64,000 nt of DNA. Origin: Clostridium folliculivorans. GTDB taxonomy: Bacteria > Bacillota > Clostridia > Clostridiales > Clostridiaceae. Location of the stretch: contig NZ_BQXY01000010.1 of the NCBI RefSeq assembly GCF_024341905.1, positions 80,931 through 144,930 of the forward strand, written 5' to 3'. The notes under the pieces were generated by a model. The model was not told where the DNA came from. It saw only the letters and a program-made list of their open reading frames with translations, and ran no database searches. Below, in pieces: positions 54,657-63,905 of this stretch; the stretch's first letter is position 1, and every line of letters starts with the position of its first letter. The position numbers and the translations under genes were made by a program.

Positions 54657-55541
54657 ATGAAAGGTATAATATTAGCAGGTGGATCAGGTACAAGATTGTA
54701 TCCAGTAACTAAAGCAATGTCAAAGCAAATGGTTCCTATATATGATAAACCAATGATATATTATCCAATGTCTGTATTAATGTTAGCTGGTATAAGAGAA
54801 ATATTAATCATATCTACACCAAGAGATATTGTTAATTTTGAGGAGTTATTTAAAGATGGATCTGAACTAGGTCTTAAAATTGAGTATGCTATACAGGAAG
54901 CACCTAATGGACTTGCTGAAGCTTTTATAATAGGTGAAGAATTTATTGGAGATGATAATGTTGCTATGATTTTAGGAGATAATATCTTCTATGGTCAAAG
55001 ATTTAGTGATAATCTAAAAACAGCAGCTGCTTTAGAAAAAGGTGCAATGGTGTTTGGTTATTATGTACAAAATCCAAAGGCCTTCGGAGTAGTTGAATTT
55101 GATGATAACGGTAATGTCGTTTCTTTAGAAGAAAAACCAGAAAAACCTAAGTCAAAGTATGCAGTTCCAGGGCTTTATTTCTATGACAACTCTGTAGTAG
55201 AAAAAGCTAAGGCACTAAAACCATCACCAAGAGGAGAGTTAGAAATAACTGATTTAAACAAGGTATATATGGAAGAAGGAACTTTAAAGGTTGAACTTTT
55301 AGGTAGAGGCCTTGCTTGGTTAGATACAGGAACACATGGTTCGATGCTTCAAGCTTCTAACTTTGTTGAAGCAGTTCAAAATACTCAAGGAACTTACATC
55401 GCTTGTCTAGAGGAAATTTCATTTAGAAAAGGTTGGATAAGCTCAGAGGAAGTAAGAGAACTTGCAAAGCCACTTATGAAGACTGGTTATGGTCAGTACT
55501 TAATAGATGTAGTTGAAGAAGTAGAAAATAAGAAAAAATAA
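54657..55541 (+). CDS. rfbA: Glucose-1-phosphate thymidylyltransferase
   Basis: A 294-residue enzyme with GGSGTRLYPVT at the start and KPMIYYPMSVLMLAGI, LGDNIFYG and EEKPEKPKS, all standard RmlA motifs. It makes dTDP-glucose from dTTP and glucose-1-phosphate, the first step to dTDP-L-rhamnose. Length is as expected. It begins the rfbA-rfbC-rfbB gene set. Confidence 0.96.
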   Translation: MKGIILAGGSGTRLYPVTKAMSKQMVPIYDKPMIYYPMSVLMLAGIREILIISTPRDIVNFEELFKDGSELGLKIEYAIQEAPNGLAEAFIIGEEFIGDDNVAMILGDNIFYGQRFSDNLKTAAALEKGAMVFGYYVQNPKAFGVVEFDDNGNVVSLEEKPEKPKSKYAVPGLYFYDNSVVEKAKALKPSPRGELEITDLNKVYMEEGTLKVELLGRGLAWLDTGTHGSMLQASNFVEAVQNTQGTYIACLEEISFRKGWISSEEVRELAKPLMKTGYGQYLIDVVEEVENKKK

Positions 55542-55566
55542 TACTCTTATATGAAGGTGAGTTACG

Positions 55567-56139
55567 ATGGGAAAATTTAAATTTATAGAAACTAAGATAA
55601 AAGATTTATATATAATTGAACCTACTGTATTTGGAGATCATAGAGGTTATTTTATGGAAACCTACAGTAAAAAGGACTTTTTTGAAGCTGGTTTAAAGAT
55701 GGAGTTTGTTCAGGATAATGAATCAAAATCTAAAAAAGGTGTATTAAGAGGTTTACACTTTCAAACTAAGCACACTCAAGGAAAACTTGTAAGAGCTACC
55801 CAAGGTGCTGTTTATGATGTAGCTGTAGATCTTAGAAAAGGCTCTCCGACTTTTGGTATGTGGGAAGGGGTTCTTCTTACAGCTGAAAACAAAAGACAAT
55901 TTTACGTACCAGAAGGTTTTGCACATGGATTCTTAGTAGTATCAGATGAAGCTGTATTTAACTATAAATGTACTGATTACTATGCACCAGAATACGATAG
56001 TGGACTTTTATGGAATGATCCAGAAGTGGGCGTAGAATGGCCACTTGATGGAATAGAAGAACTTCTTTTATCAGACAAAGATAAGAAGCAAAAGACTTTA
56101 AAAGAATTAGACGTACCATTTGAATATAAAGGAGAATAA
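55567..56139 (+). CDS. rfbC: dTDP-4-dehydrorhamnose 3,5-epimerase
   Basis: A 190-residue cupin-type epimerase. The motifs GDHRGYFMETYS, VLRGLHFQ with the catalytic His, AVYDVAVDLRKGSPTFG and YVPEGFAHGF are all present. It converts dTDP-4-keto-6-deoxyglucose to dTDP-4-keto-rhamnose. It lies 25 bases after rfbA and 4 bases before the rfbB start. Confidence 0.96.
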   Translation: MGKFKFIETKIKDLYIIEPTVFGDHRGYFMETYSKKDFFEAGLKMEFVQDNESKSKKGVLRGLHFQTKHTQGKLVRATQGAVYDVAVDLRKGSPTFGMWEGVLLTAENKRQFYVPEGFAHGFLVVSDEAVFNYKCTDYYAPEYDSGLLWNDPEVGVEWPLDGIEELLLSDKDKKQKTLKELDVPFEYKGE

Positions 56140-56143
56140 TCTT

Positions 56144-57196
56144 ATGAAAACATATTTAGTTACAGGTGGAGCTGGATTCATAGGTTCAAATTTTGTACTT
56201 TACATGCTTAAAAAATACAATGATGTTAAAATAGTTAATTTAGATAAGCTTACTTATGCAGGAAATCTTGAAAATCTAAAGGATATACAGGGAAATCCTA
56301 ATCATATATTTGTTCAAGGAGATATATGTGATAAGGAATTAGTTACAGAACTTTTTGATAAATATGATATAGATTATGTTGTTAACTTTGCAGCTGAATC
56401 ACATGTTGATAGAAGTATAAAGGAACCAGAAATATTTGCGAACACAAATGTTTTAGGAACTGTTAACCTATTAAACTGTGCTAAAAATGCATGGGAAAGA
56501 GAAAATGGATGGAAAGCAGGAGTAAGATATCATCAGGTATCTACTGATGAAGTTTACGGTTCACTTGGAGACACTGGATACTTTATGGAAACAACTCCAC
56601 TAGATCCTCATAGTCCATACTCTTCAAGTAAGGCTGGAGCTGACTTTATGGTTAAGGCTTATTTTGATACTTTCAATATGCCAGTAACTATAACAAGATG
56701 CTCAAACAATTATGGACCATATCATTTCCCAGAAAAATTAATACCATTACTTATCAATAACTGCTTAAACCATAAAGATCTTCCTGTATATGGTGATGGT
56801 CTTAATATAAGAGACTGGCTTTATGTAGAAGATCACTGTAAGGCTATAGATATGGTTGTAAGAGACGGAAGAGTTGGCGAAGTTTATAATGTTGGTGGAC
56901 ATAATGAAAGAACTAACATTCAAATAGTTAAAACTGTTATAAAACATATACATGATAATGTTGATGAAACTGTGACAGAAGATTTAATAAAGTATGTAGA
57001 AGATAGAAAAGGTCATGATAGAAGATACGGTATAGCACCTGATAAAATAAAAGAAGAATTAGGTTGGTATCCTGAAACTACTTTTGAAGTTGGAATAGTA
57101 AAGACTATTCAGTGGTATTTAGAGAATAGACAGTGGATGGAAAATGTTACTTCTGGGGAATATCAAAAGTATTATAATAAGATGTATAATGCATAA
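56144..57196 (+). CDS. rfbB: dTDP-glucose 4,6-dehydratase
   Basis: A 350-residue SDR enzyme from ATG 56144, preceded by GGAG at a good distance; the open frame from 56120 overlaps rfbC and has no ribosome binding site. The Rossmann motif GGAGFIGSNF, STDEVYGSLG and YSSSKAGADFMV (YxxxK) identify RmlB. It makes dTDP-4-keto-6-deoxyglucose. The final reductase gene rfbD is not in this window. Confidence 0.96.
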   Translation: MKTYLVTGGAGFIGSNFVLYMLKKYNDVKIVNLDKLTYAGNLENLKDIQGNPNHIFVQGDICDKELVTELFDKYDIDYVVNFAAESHVDRSIKEPEIFANTNVLGTVNLLNCAKNAWERENGWKAGVRYHQVSTDEVYGSLGDTGYFMETTPLDPHSPYSSSKAGADFMVKAYFDTFNMPVTITRCSNNYGPYHFPEKLIPLLINNCLNHKDLPVYGDGLNIRDWLYVEDHCKAIDMVVRDGRVGEVYNVGGHNERTNIQIVKTVIKHIHDNVDETVTEDLIKYVEDRKGHDRRYGIAPDKIKEELGWYPETTFEVGIVKTIQWYLENRQWMENVTSGEYQKYYNKMYNA

Positions 57197-57200
57197 TTTA

Positions 57201-57220
57201 TGGGGGAGTAAATCCCCTTT
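57201..57220 (+). terminator. Weak hairpin after rfbB
   Basis: GGGGGA (57202-57207) pairs with TCCCC (57213-57217) and is followed by TTTGAG. The stem is short and may only attenuate. Confidence 0.3.
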
Positions 57221-57306
57221 GAGTTTATACAAGAAATAAGCATAGGCAGACATAAGTGTAAAGGAAGAGAAGAATTTATAATTAAAAAGATAGAGGTGGG
57301 GAAGAA

Positions 57307-58467
57307 TTGAATACTTTATTTATATCTTCATTTATACCTAAAAGTAACGCACCTCAAGCTGGAGTGAACTTTTCATATAATTTTATAAAAATACTACGGG
57401 AAGAGTTGAAGAGTAAGGTTGATTTGTTATGCACTATCAATGATGGTGAGAATGAAAATGAAGCCCTTGAAGTAAGCACAATAACAGATAATCAATATCT
57501 GTTTAAGTTATCAAAGAAAAGAAAATTATTTAATGTGTTGAAATCGCCATTTATTCCTTCAATAGCATCAGTAAGATATGATAGTAGAGTTTTGCAAAAA
57601 ATAAGAAGCTTAGCTAATACAAAGAAATACGACTATGTAATATTAGATTATACTCAAAACTTAAACTATTATAAATGTATCCAAAAACTTTTTAAAGATT
57701 GCAGAATTATATCTCTAGAGCAAGATGTTTCTTTTTTAGGCCTTGATAGGAAAATAAAAAATACAAGTGGAATAAAAAAGATGTTTTACAGATTTGAGTA
57801 TAGTAGATTAAAGAGTTATGAGTTAACTGCTTTAAAGAATATTGATAAGGTGTATACTGTTAATGAAAAAGATAAAGAATTACTTAAAGATATTATTGGA
57901 GTAGAAGCTTTATATCCATTTATTAATAAATGGGAGATGGGTCAAAAAAAACATGAAGGCTTTAATTTAATGTTCTGGGGAGCAATGAATAGAAAAGAAA
58001 ATGAAGATGCTGTAATGTACTTTGTAAAAAGTATATGGGAACAAGTAGATAAGAAAAATATTAAATTTTTTATAATTGGAGCAAATCCAAGCGATCAAAT
58101 TAAAAAATTGGAATCTGAAAATATAACTGTAACTGGCTTTGTAGAGGATCCAGCCGAATATTTTCAATTGATGGATTTGTCAATAGTGCCACTTAGATTG
58201 GGGGCTGGTGTTAAAATAAAAGTTTTAGAAAGTATGGCTAATGGAATTCCAGTAATAACTACTACTATCGGAGCAGAAGGTATATATGCCAAAAATGAAA
58301 GGGATATCATTATTACTGATAATCCTAAAGATTTTGCTTATAAGATAAATAATTTGAAGAATGATATAACACAAAGAGAAACTATTAAGAAAAATGGTAT
58401 GAGTTTCATAAATGATAACTATGGCTTTGAAAAAAATAAACAAATATTAAAAGATTATATATTATAG
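57307..58467 (+). CDS. Glycosyltransferase, GT4/GT1-like
   Basis: A 386-residue GT-B protein starting at TTG 57307 behind AGAGGTGGGG. The C-terminal half shows LMFWGAMNRKENEDAVMYF near residue 222 and GAGVKIKVLESMANGIPVI near residue 300, typical of the family. It is followed after 11 bases by the heptose pathway, so it may be the heptosyltransferase or an adjacent step. Confidence 0.85.
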   Translation: MNTLFISSFIPKSNAPQAGVNFSYNFIKILREELKSKVDLLCTINDGENENEALEVSTITDNQYLFKLSKKRKLFNVLKSPFIPSIASVRYDSRVLQKIRSLANTKKYDYVILDYTQNLNYYKCIQKLFKDCRIISLEQDVSFLGLDRKIKNTSGIKKMFYRFEYSRLKSYELTALKNIDKVYTVNEKDKELLKDIIGVEALYPFINKWEMGQKKHEGFNLMFWGAMNRKENEDAVMYFVKSIWEQVDKKNIKFFIIGANPSDQIKKLESENITVTGFVEDPAEYFQLMDLSIVPLRLGAGVKIKVLESMANGIPVITTTIGAEGIYAKNERDIIITDNPKDFAYKINNLKNDITQRETIKKNGMSFINDNYGFEKNKQILKDYIL

Positions 58468-58478
58468 GATGTGATTTT

Positions 58479-59183
58479 ATGCAAGGTCTTATTTTGGCTG
58501 GTGGATTAGGGACAAGGTTGAGAAGCATAGTAAGTGATAGACCAAAGCCTATGGCTGATGTTAATGGAGTGCCATTTCTTACTTTTTTAATACATAAGCT
58601 TGTAAAAGCATCAGTTAATAATATTGTTTTAGCCGTGGGATATAAGAGTGAAGTTATTGAATGTTATTTTGGAGATGGAAGAAATTTGGACTCAAGTATT
58701 TCATACTCTATCGAAAAAGAGCTTTTAGGTACTGGAGGAGCAATAGCTAATGCTAAGAAATTATTAGTAGAAGATGAAATCCTTATTCTTAATGGTGATA
58801 CTTTTTTTGATATAGATTTAAAAAATATGTTGGAATTTCATAGAGGGAATAAGTCACCTTTTACTATGGCATTAAGAAAAGTTGATGATTCTTCTAGATA
58901 TGGATCAGTCGAGTTTGATAGTAGTTTTAAAATCAAGAATTTTATAGAAAAGGGTGTTAAGTCTAATTCGAGCTACATAAATGGTGGTATATATATTATC
59001 AATAAAGAAATTATTATGGCAATGAAGGAAGATATAGCATTTTCTCTTGAAAAAGAGACTATACCAGATTTACTTAAGCAAGATATGTTATATGCATTTC
59101 TGAGTGATGATTATTTTATTGATATAGGTATACCTGAAGATTATATAAAGTTTTGTAGTGATGTTAAGGAGAGAAAGTTATGA
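58479..59183 (+). CDS. hddC: D-glycero-alpha-D-manno-heptose 1-phosphate guanylyltransferase
   Basis: A 234-residue nucleotidyltransferase with GGLGTRLRSIVSDRPKPMA at the start, LNGDTFFD near residue 105 and a C-terminal DIGIPEDY. This is the HddC pattern. The family alone could also act on other sugar phosphates, but the three following genes are exactly the rest of the GDP-heptose pathway. It ends in a 4-base overlap with hddA. Confidence 0.88.
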   Translation: MQGLILAGGLGTRLRSIVSDRPKPMADVNGVPFLTFLIHKLVKASVNNIVLAVGYKSEVIECYFGDGRNLDSSISYSIEKELLGTGGAIANAKKLLVEDEILILNGDTFFDIDLKNMLEFHRGNKSPFTMALRKVDDSSRYGSVEFDSSFKIKNFIEKGVKSNSSYINGGIYIINKEIIMAMKEDIAFSLEKETIPDLLKQDMLYAFLSDDYFIDIGIPEDYIKFCSDVKERKL

Positions 59184-60262
59184 TAATAAGAGCTAAGGCT
59201 CCTCTTAGAGTAAGTTTTGGTGGTGGTGGAACGGATATATCGCCTTATTGTAATGAGAATGGAGGATGTGTCCTTAGTAGTACAATAAATAAATACGCTT
59301 ATTGTTCTATTAGACCAAATGGATCAAATGAAATCACAGTTAACTCATTAGACTTTGATATGACTGTAAAGTATAACTTAAATGAAGATTTGGTATATAA
59401 TGGGAAACTGGATTTAGTAAAAGCTGCGTTAAAGGTTATGAATATTAATGAAGGTTGTGAAGTGTATCTTCAATGTGATGCACCAGCAGGATCAGGGCTT
59501 GGAACATCATCTACAGTAGTAGTTGCAATACTTGCAGCACTCGCTAAGTGGAAGAATATAGCTATTGATAAATATCATCTTGCACAGTTAGCATATGAAG
59601 TTGAAAGAAATGATTTGGGAATATCTGGAGGATATCAAGACCAATATGCTGCTGTTTTTGGTGGATTTAACTTTATAGAGTTTTATGGAAGTAGTGATGT
59701 CATAGTTAATCCACTTAAAGTGAAAAGAGATATAATAAATGAATTAGAACATAATCTATTAATGTGCTATACAGGAAAGATTCATGTATCAGCTAATATT
59801 ATAAATGATCAAATGAGTAACTATGAAAAAAAGGAAGTAGATGTCTTGAAAGCTATGGATGAGATTAAAGCTTTATCTCATGCAATGAAAAGAGAGCTTC
59901 TTAGGGGAAACTTGAGTAATTTTGGTAAACTTCTTCATTATGGTTGGGAAAATAAAAAGAAGATGAGTACAAAGATTACTAATCCTGAGATTGATATGCT
60001 ATATGATGAAGCTATAGAAGCGGGTGCTCTTGGTGGCAAACTATTAGGAGCAGGCGGAGGCGGTTATTTATTAGTTTACTGTCCATATAATAAAAAGCAT
60101 ATCATTGCAGAAAGATTACAAAAAGCAGGCGGACAGATAATGGATTGGAACTTTGAATACAAAGGGGTTCAGAGTTGGATAGTAGATGATAATAGTTGGG
60201 ATTATGATGAAGTTAATGTAATGACTAATGGTGGAAAATACAGTTTTAATGTTTCAAGATAG
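59180..60262 (+). CDS. hddA: D-glycero-alpha-D-manno-heptose 7-phosphate kinase
   Basis: A 360-residue GHMP kinase. It shows APLRVSFGGGGTDI at the N-terminus, the ATP-binding PAGSGLGTSSTVVVAIL near residue 108, and a C-terminal LGGKLLGAGGGGYLL. This matches HddA (and related LmbP/fucose kinases). It phosphorylates sedoheptulose-derived heptose 7-phosphate at C1. Its start overlaps hddC by 4 bases, indicating translational coupling. Confidence 0.9.
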   Translation: MIIRAKAPLRVSFGGGGTDISPYCNENGGCVLSSTINKYAYCSIRPNGSNEITVNSLDFDMTVKYNLNEDLVYNGKLDLVKAALKVMNINEGCEVYLQCDAPAGSGLGTSSTVVVAILAALAKWKNIAIDKYHLAQLAYEVERNDLGISGGYQDQYAAVFGGFNFIEFYGSSDVIVNPLKVKRDIINELEHNLLMCYTGKIHVSANIINDQMSNYEKKEVDVLKAMDEIKALSHAMKRELLRGNLSNFGKLLHYGWENKKKMSTKITNPEIDMLYDEAIEAGALGGKLLGAGGGGYLLVYCPYNKKHIIAERLQKAGGQIMDWNFEYKGVQSWIVDDNSWDYDEVNVMTNGGKYSFNVSR

Positions 60263-60273
60263 AAAGGGGATAT

Positions 60274-60861
60274 ATGAAAATGAGAAACTTAATAATAAAC
60301 CAAATAAATGAAAGCATAGAAGCTAAAAGAAAAATGGCGGAAGATGATAGGTATGTGGATGAAATATTAAAGGCATCAGATACACTTATTGAGGCATTTA
60401 AGAATGGTAATAAGGTACTTATCTGCGGAAACGGAGGCAGTGCTGCTGATGCTCAACATATAGTTGGTGAATTTGTAAGTAAGTTTAGATTGGAAAGAGC
60501 ATCTCTTCCAGCAATAGCTCTAACAACTAATACTTCAATAATTTCAGCTATAGGAAATGACTATGAATATAATTTTATATTTCAAAGACAAGTAGAAGGT
60601 TTGGGTAAAAGAGGTGATGTTTTAATAGGAATAAGTACAAGTGGAAATTCTGCAAATATAACAAGAGCTTTTAAGCAAGCAAAGAAGATGGGAATATATA
60701 CAATAGCATTACTAGGTAAGGATGGAGGCGAAAACAAAGAATTTGCTGACTTACCAATTATAGTTCCGTCAGAAGATACTCCAAGGGTACAAGAATCTCA
60801 TATAATGATAGGTCACATAATTTGTGATATAGTGGAAAAGACCTTATTTGGTGAAAAATAG
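60274..60861 (+). CDS. gmhA: Sedoheptulose 7-phosphate isomerase
   Basis: A 195-residue SIS-domain protein with CGNGGSAADAQHIVGEFVSK near residue 50, LTTNTSIISAIGND, and GISTSGNSANI. It converts sedoheptulose 7-phosphate to D-glycero-D-manno-heptose 7-phosphate, the first committed step. It is immediately followed by gmhB. Confidence 0.95.
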   Translation: MKMRNLIINQINESIEAKRKMAEDDRYVDEILKASDTLIEAFKNGNKVLICGNGGSAADAQHIVGEFVSKFRLERASLPAIALTTNTSIISAIGNDYEYNFIFQRQVEGLGKRGDVLIGISTSGNSANITRAFKQAKKMGIYTIALLGKDGGENKEFADLPIIVPSEDTPRVQESHIMIGHIICDIVEKTLFGEK

Positions 60862-61419
60862 ATGAACAAAGCCGTCATATTAGATAGAGATGGAACAATA
60901 AATGTAGAAAAAAATTATTTATATAAGATAGAGGATTTTTCCTATACATATAAAGCTAATGAAGCAATAAAATTGCTTAATGATAACAATTATAAGGTTA
61001 TAGTAATCACAAATCAAGCAGGTGTTGCGCGAGGCTACTATAAAGAAGATGATGTGATTAGTTTACATAATTGGATTAATGATGACTTGAGGAAAATTAA
61101 TGCTCATATCGATGATTTTTTTTATTGTCCACATCATCCTGATGCAGGAATAGATAGATATAAGATAGATTGTAATTGTCGAAAACCAAATAATCAATTA
61201 TACAAAAAGGCCATAGAAAAATATAATATAGACACAGAAGGGTCTTTTGTAATTGGGGATAAAATAAGCGACATAAAGCCAGGAAAAGAACTTGGATTAT
61301 TAACTTGCCTAGTTGATACTGGATATGGATCATCGCAAATAGATGAACAAGATATTTGTGATTTTAGATTTAAAAATCTTTATGAAGCAGTACAAGAGAT
61401 ATTAAAAATCAGTAGATAA
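60862..61419 (+). CDS. gmhB: D-glycero-D-manno-heptose 1,7-bisphosphate 7-phosphatase
   Basis: A 185-residue HAD-type phosphatase. LDRDGTINVE (nucleophile Asp) is at the start, TNQAGVARGYY near residue 50, a zinc-binding CPHHPDAGIDRYKIDCNCRKP segment (Cys/His-rich) near residue 90-110, and GDKISDIKPGKELG near residue 132. These fit GmhB. It starts directly at the gmhA stop codon and completes the pathway to GDP-D-glycero-alpha-D-manno-heptose. Confidence 0.93.
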   Translation: MNKAVILDRDGTINVEKNYLYKIEDFSYTYKANEAIKLLNDNNYKVIVITNQAGVARGYYKEDDVISLHNWINDDLRKINAHIDDFFYCPHHPDAGIDRYKIDCNCRKPNNQLYKKAIEKYNIDTEGSFVIGDKISDIKPGKELGLLTCLVDTGYGSSQIDEQDICDFRFKNLYEAVQEILKISR

Positions 61420-61431
61420 ATAATAAATTAA

Positions 61432-61480
61432 TTAGACACAATGTATTAATACTATTATAGTTGAAATATATTGTGTCTAA
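61432..61480 (+). terminator. Hairpin after the heptose operon
   Basis: Perfect 11-bp arms TTAGACACAAT (61432-61442) and ATTGTGTCTAA (61470-61480) enclose a 27-base loop. There is no T-run after it. It may be a weak terminator or a stabilising element before the next gene. Confidence 0.35.
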
Positions 61481-61508
61481 TAATTAGAAATTCTAGAAAG
61501 GTGTTGTT

Positions 61509-62411
61509 ATGTCTTTGAACAGAGTGTCAATTATTTTAGTAAACTATAATGGAGCGAGATACAATAAGGAATGCATAGATTCAATACTTTTCTCAAAATA
61601 TGATGATTTTGAAGTAATAGTGGTAGATAATGCTTCAACTGACAATTCGGTTCAAGAATTAGAGGATATATATAGTGATAAAATAACTGTAATAAAAAGT
61701 GATACTAACTTAGGATTTTCAGGTGGTAATAATATTGGGATTTCATATGCCTTGAATAAAGGTACCGATTTTATAATGCTTCTTAACAATGATACGGTTA
61801 TAGATTCTCAAATGATAGGAAAGATGGTCTCTGTTTCAATTTCGAAAAACAATGCTGTAGTATCTCCTAAAATATATTATTATGATAACAAAAAAATCAT
61901 TTGGTCAGCAGGAGCTGTGATGAATTGGAGAAAAGGATTGGCTGCTCAAAGGGGGATAGATACTATAGATGAAGGACTTTTTGATGAATCTTTAGAAGTA
62001 GAATTTGCAACAGGGTGTTGTTTGTTGATACCAAGTGAAGTCGTAAAAGAGGTTGGGGTTTTGAGTGACGAGTATTTTTTATACTATGAGGATACTGACT
62101 ATTGTACAAGAGTTATAAACTCAGGATTTAAGATAATATATGAGCCAACTGCAGTATTGTATCATAAGGTTAGTGCTTCAACTGGAGGTACTGAATCCTT
62201 TAATTATATATACTATAACACAAGAAATAGATTATTATTTAATCATAAGTTCAATAGTAAAAATAAGTTAACATATACCTCGTATTTTTATTTTACTAGA
62301 TTAGCTAAGATTATAATTTGGGCTATTAAGGGTAAACGTGAACTTATTGCAGCAACTGTAAAAGCAGTTAGGGATTATAAGAATAATAACTTTGGAGCAA
62401 TAAGGAGGTGA
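61509..62411 (+). CDS. Glycosyltransferase, GT2 family
   Basis: A 300-residue GT-A protein with VSIILVNYNGARYNKECIDSI, VVDNASTDNSVQELE and the LLNNDTVID metal-binding segment near residue 93. FATGCCLLIPSE and YFLYYEDTDYCTRV are rhamnosyltransferase-like. A membrane-associated hydrophobic segment is present near residues 255-275. It is adjacent to the polymerase gene. Confidence 0.88.
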   Translation: MSLNRVSIILVNYNGARYNKECIDSILFSKYDDFEVIVVDNASTDNSVQELEDIYSDKITVIKSDTNLGFSGGNNIGISYALNKGTDFIMLLNNDTVIDSQMIGKMVSVSISKNNAVVSPKIYYYDNKKIIWSAGAVMNWRKGLAAQRGIDTIDEGLFDESLEVEFATGCCLLIPSEVVKEVGVLSDEYFLYYEDTDYCTRVINSGFKIIYEPTAVLYHKVSASTGGTESFNYIYYNTRNRLLFNHKFNSKNKLTYTSYFYFTRLAKIIIWAIKGKRELIAATVKAVRDYKNNNFGAIRR

Positions 62412-62417
62412 AACTAA

Positions 62418-63749
62418 ATGATTAATATAAATAAGAACATCACGAAAAATATTAGAAACCTTTTAGTTATTTTTGTTGTATTTTTTATTAATCTCATAGA
62501 ATTATTTGCATTAAATACAGGTTACTTTGGGAGAATTAGTTTTATAGTTATTTGTTTTAGTGGATTCTTGTACTTTTTATATAAGAACTTTATTAAAAAT
62601 AGAGGAAATAGAAATAGAACTTTAGAAGTATATACTGTGCTAAATATAATCTTTTTCCTATATGTAGTTGCAAATGGAGTGCTCTTTCATAATAATATAA
62701 GATTATTTTATGGTGGTTATCAATATATAGTATATTATTTGATTTTTTTCACCTTATACTCCTTTGTAGAAATTAGGTTATTGGATATTTTTATGAAGTT
62801 TATTCTTGGAATAAATTTTATTAGTAGCTGTATTATGATTTATGAGTTTATTACTAAAAAGAACATTATAGAAACTGAAGGAACCAAAATGGCGTTTAAC
62901 GGAGTTACGATAGTAAGAGCAAAAGCTTTTTTTGGATCGTTTTTAAACGCAGGAGTTGTACTATGCATATGTTGTTTTATAGCCTTATACTATGTATATA
63001 GATATCGCAAGCAATTTAAATATATAGTTTTATATAGTATTATAATATTGGTATATCTTTTAGGTATATTTGCAACTGGCTCCCGAGGACCTCTTGTTGC
63101 ATTGATTGGGGGATTGTTTTTTTATTTAATTGCTTATTTAATACTAATAAAGAAAGATGTCAAGTTAACAATAATAATAGTTTCTACATTAGCTATACTT
63201 TCTTTTTTGACTTTGTTTATAATAATGAATATAAACTATGAAAGTATAGATAATACTTTGCTTAAATTTATTGCTCATAGGATTCAATCTATATTTAACT
63301 GGAGTAATGATGTTGGTAATGTTGGTAGAATAGATGCATGGAAGAATGCCTTGAAGATGGTTAAAGGCAATATTACATTTGGAATAGGCATTGCTGCTAC
63401 TGGTGCGAAGGGCATAGGTAGTTTTTCAATTGGAGTGACAGAAAGTGGAGTACTTAAGAAACTTGTTGAAATGGGTATAGTAGGTTTTATAATTTCATAT
63501 GCAATATATATATATGTTGGGATAAGTGCCTTCAAAAATATTACTAGTAAAATATATCCTAGAGAAACTAAAATATTTAACTTGTTTATGTTATCTGCAT
63601 TTATTTCTGTGATGATAGAAGATAGTATATACCAATCAACAGAATCTGAAGTGGTTTCTTTCTATCTATTCTTAGTAATATACTTTATTTTTGTATCAAA
63701 GAGCAAATATTTTAATAAAAGGTTTATAGATACAAGTGAAGAGGAGTAA
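62418..63749 (+). CDS. O-antigen polymerase/ligase-like protein (Wzy_C domain)
   Basis: A 443-residue protein with about 11-12 membrane helices. A long external loop follows residue 225-ish; the IFATGSRGPLVALIGGL segment near residue 215 is the conserved core of the O-antigen ligase/polymerase family. It would polymerise the repeat units outside the membrane, or ligate the product. It has GGAGG ahead of ATG 62418 and follows the GT2 gene by 6 bases. Confidence 0.88.
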   Translation: MININKNITKNIRNLLVIFVVFFINLIELFALNTGYFGRISFIVICFSGFLYFLYKNFIKNRGNRNRTLEVYTVLNIIFFLYVVANGVLFHNNIRLFYGGYQYIVYYLIFFTLYSFVEIRLLDIFMKFILGINFISSCIMIYEFITKKNIIETEGTKMAFNGVTIVRAKAFFGSFLNAGVVLCICCFIALYYVYRYRKQFKYIVLYSIIILVYLLGIFATGSRGPLVALIGGLFFYLIAYLILIKKDVKLTIIIVSTLAILSFLTLFIIMNINYESIDNTLLKFIAHRIQSIFNWSNDVGNVGRIDAWKNALKMVKGNITFGIGIAATGAKGIGSFSIGVTESGVLKKLVEMGIVGFIISYAIYIYVGISAFKNITSKIYPRETKIFNLFMLSAFISVMIEDSIYQSTESEVVSFYLFLVIYFIFVSKSKYFNKRFIDTSEEE

Positions 63750-63816
63750 ATTTAATACATACAATTGCTTAATACCATGGTCTAGAATAAATATTTATAT
63801 AAACTAAAATATATAG

Positions 63817-63873
63817 AAGTTCTACTTAATTATGAAGTATTTATAATCTATATAATTTAGTAGAGCTTTTTTA
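63817..63873 (+). terminator. Terminator at the end of the second glycan locus
   Basis: AAGTTCTACTTAATTAT (63817-63833) pairs with ATAATTTAGTAGAGCTT (63852-63868) with one mismatch and one G-T pair, and is followed by a T-run. The position after the polymerase gene fits an operon end. Confidence 0.7.
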
Positions 63874-63905
63874 TATTATATAAAAAATTAAAATGAGGAG
63901 GAGTT

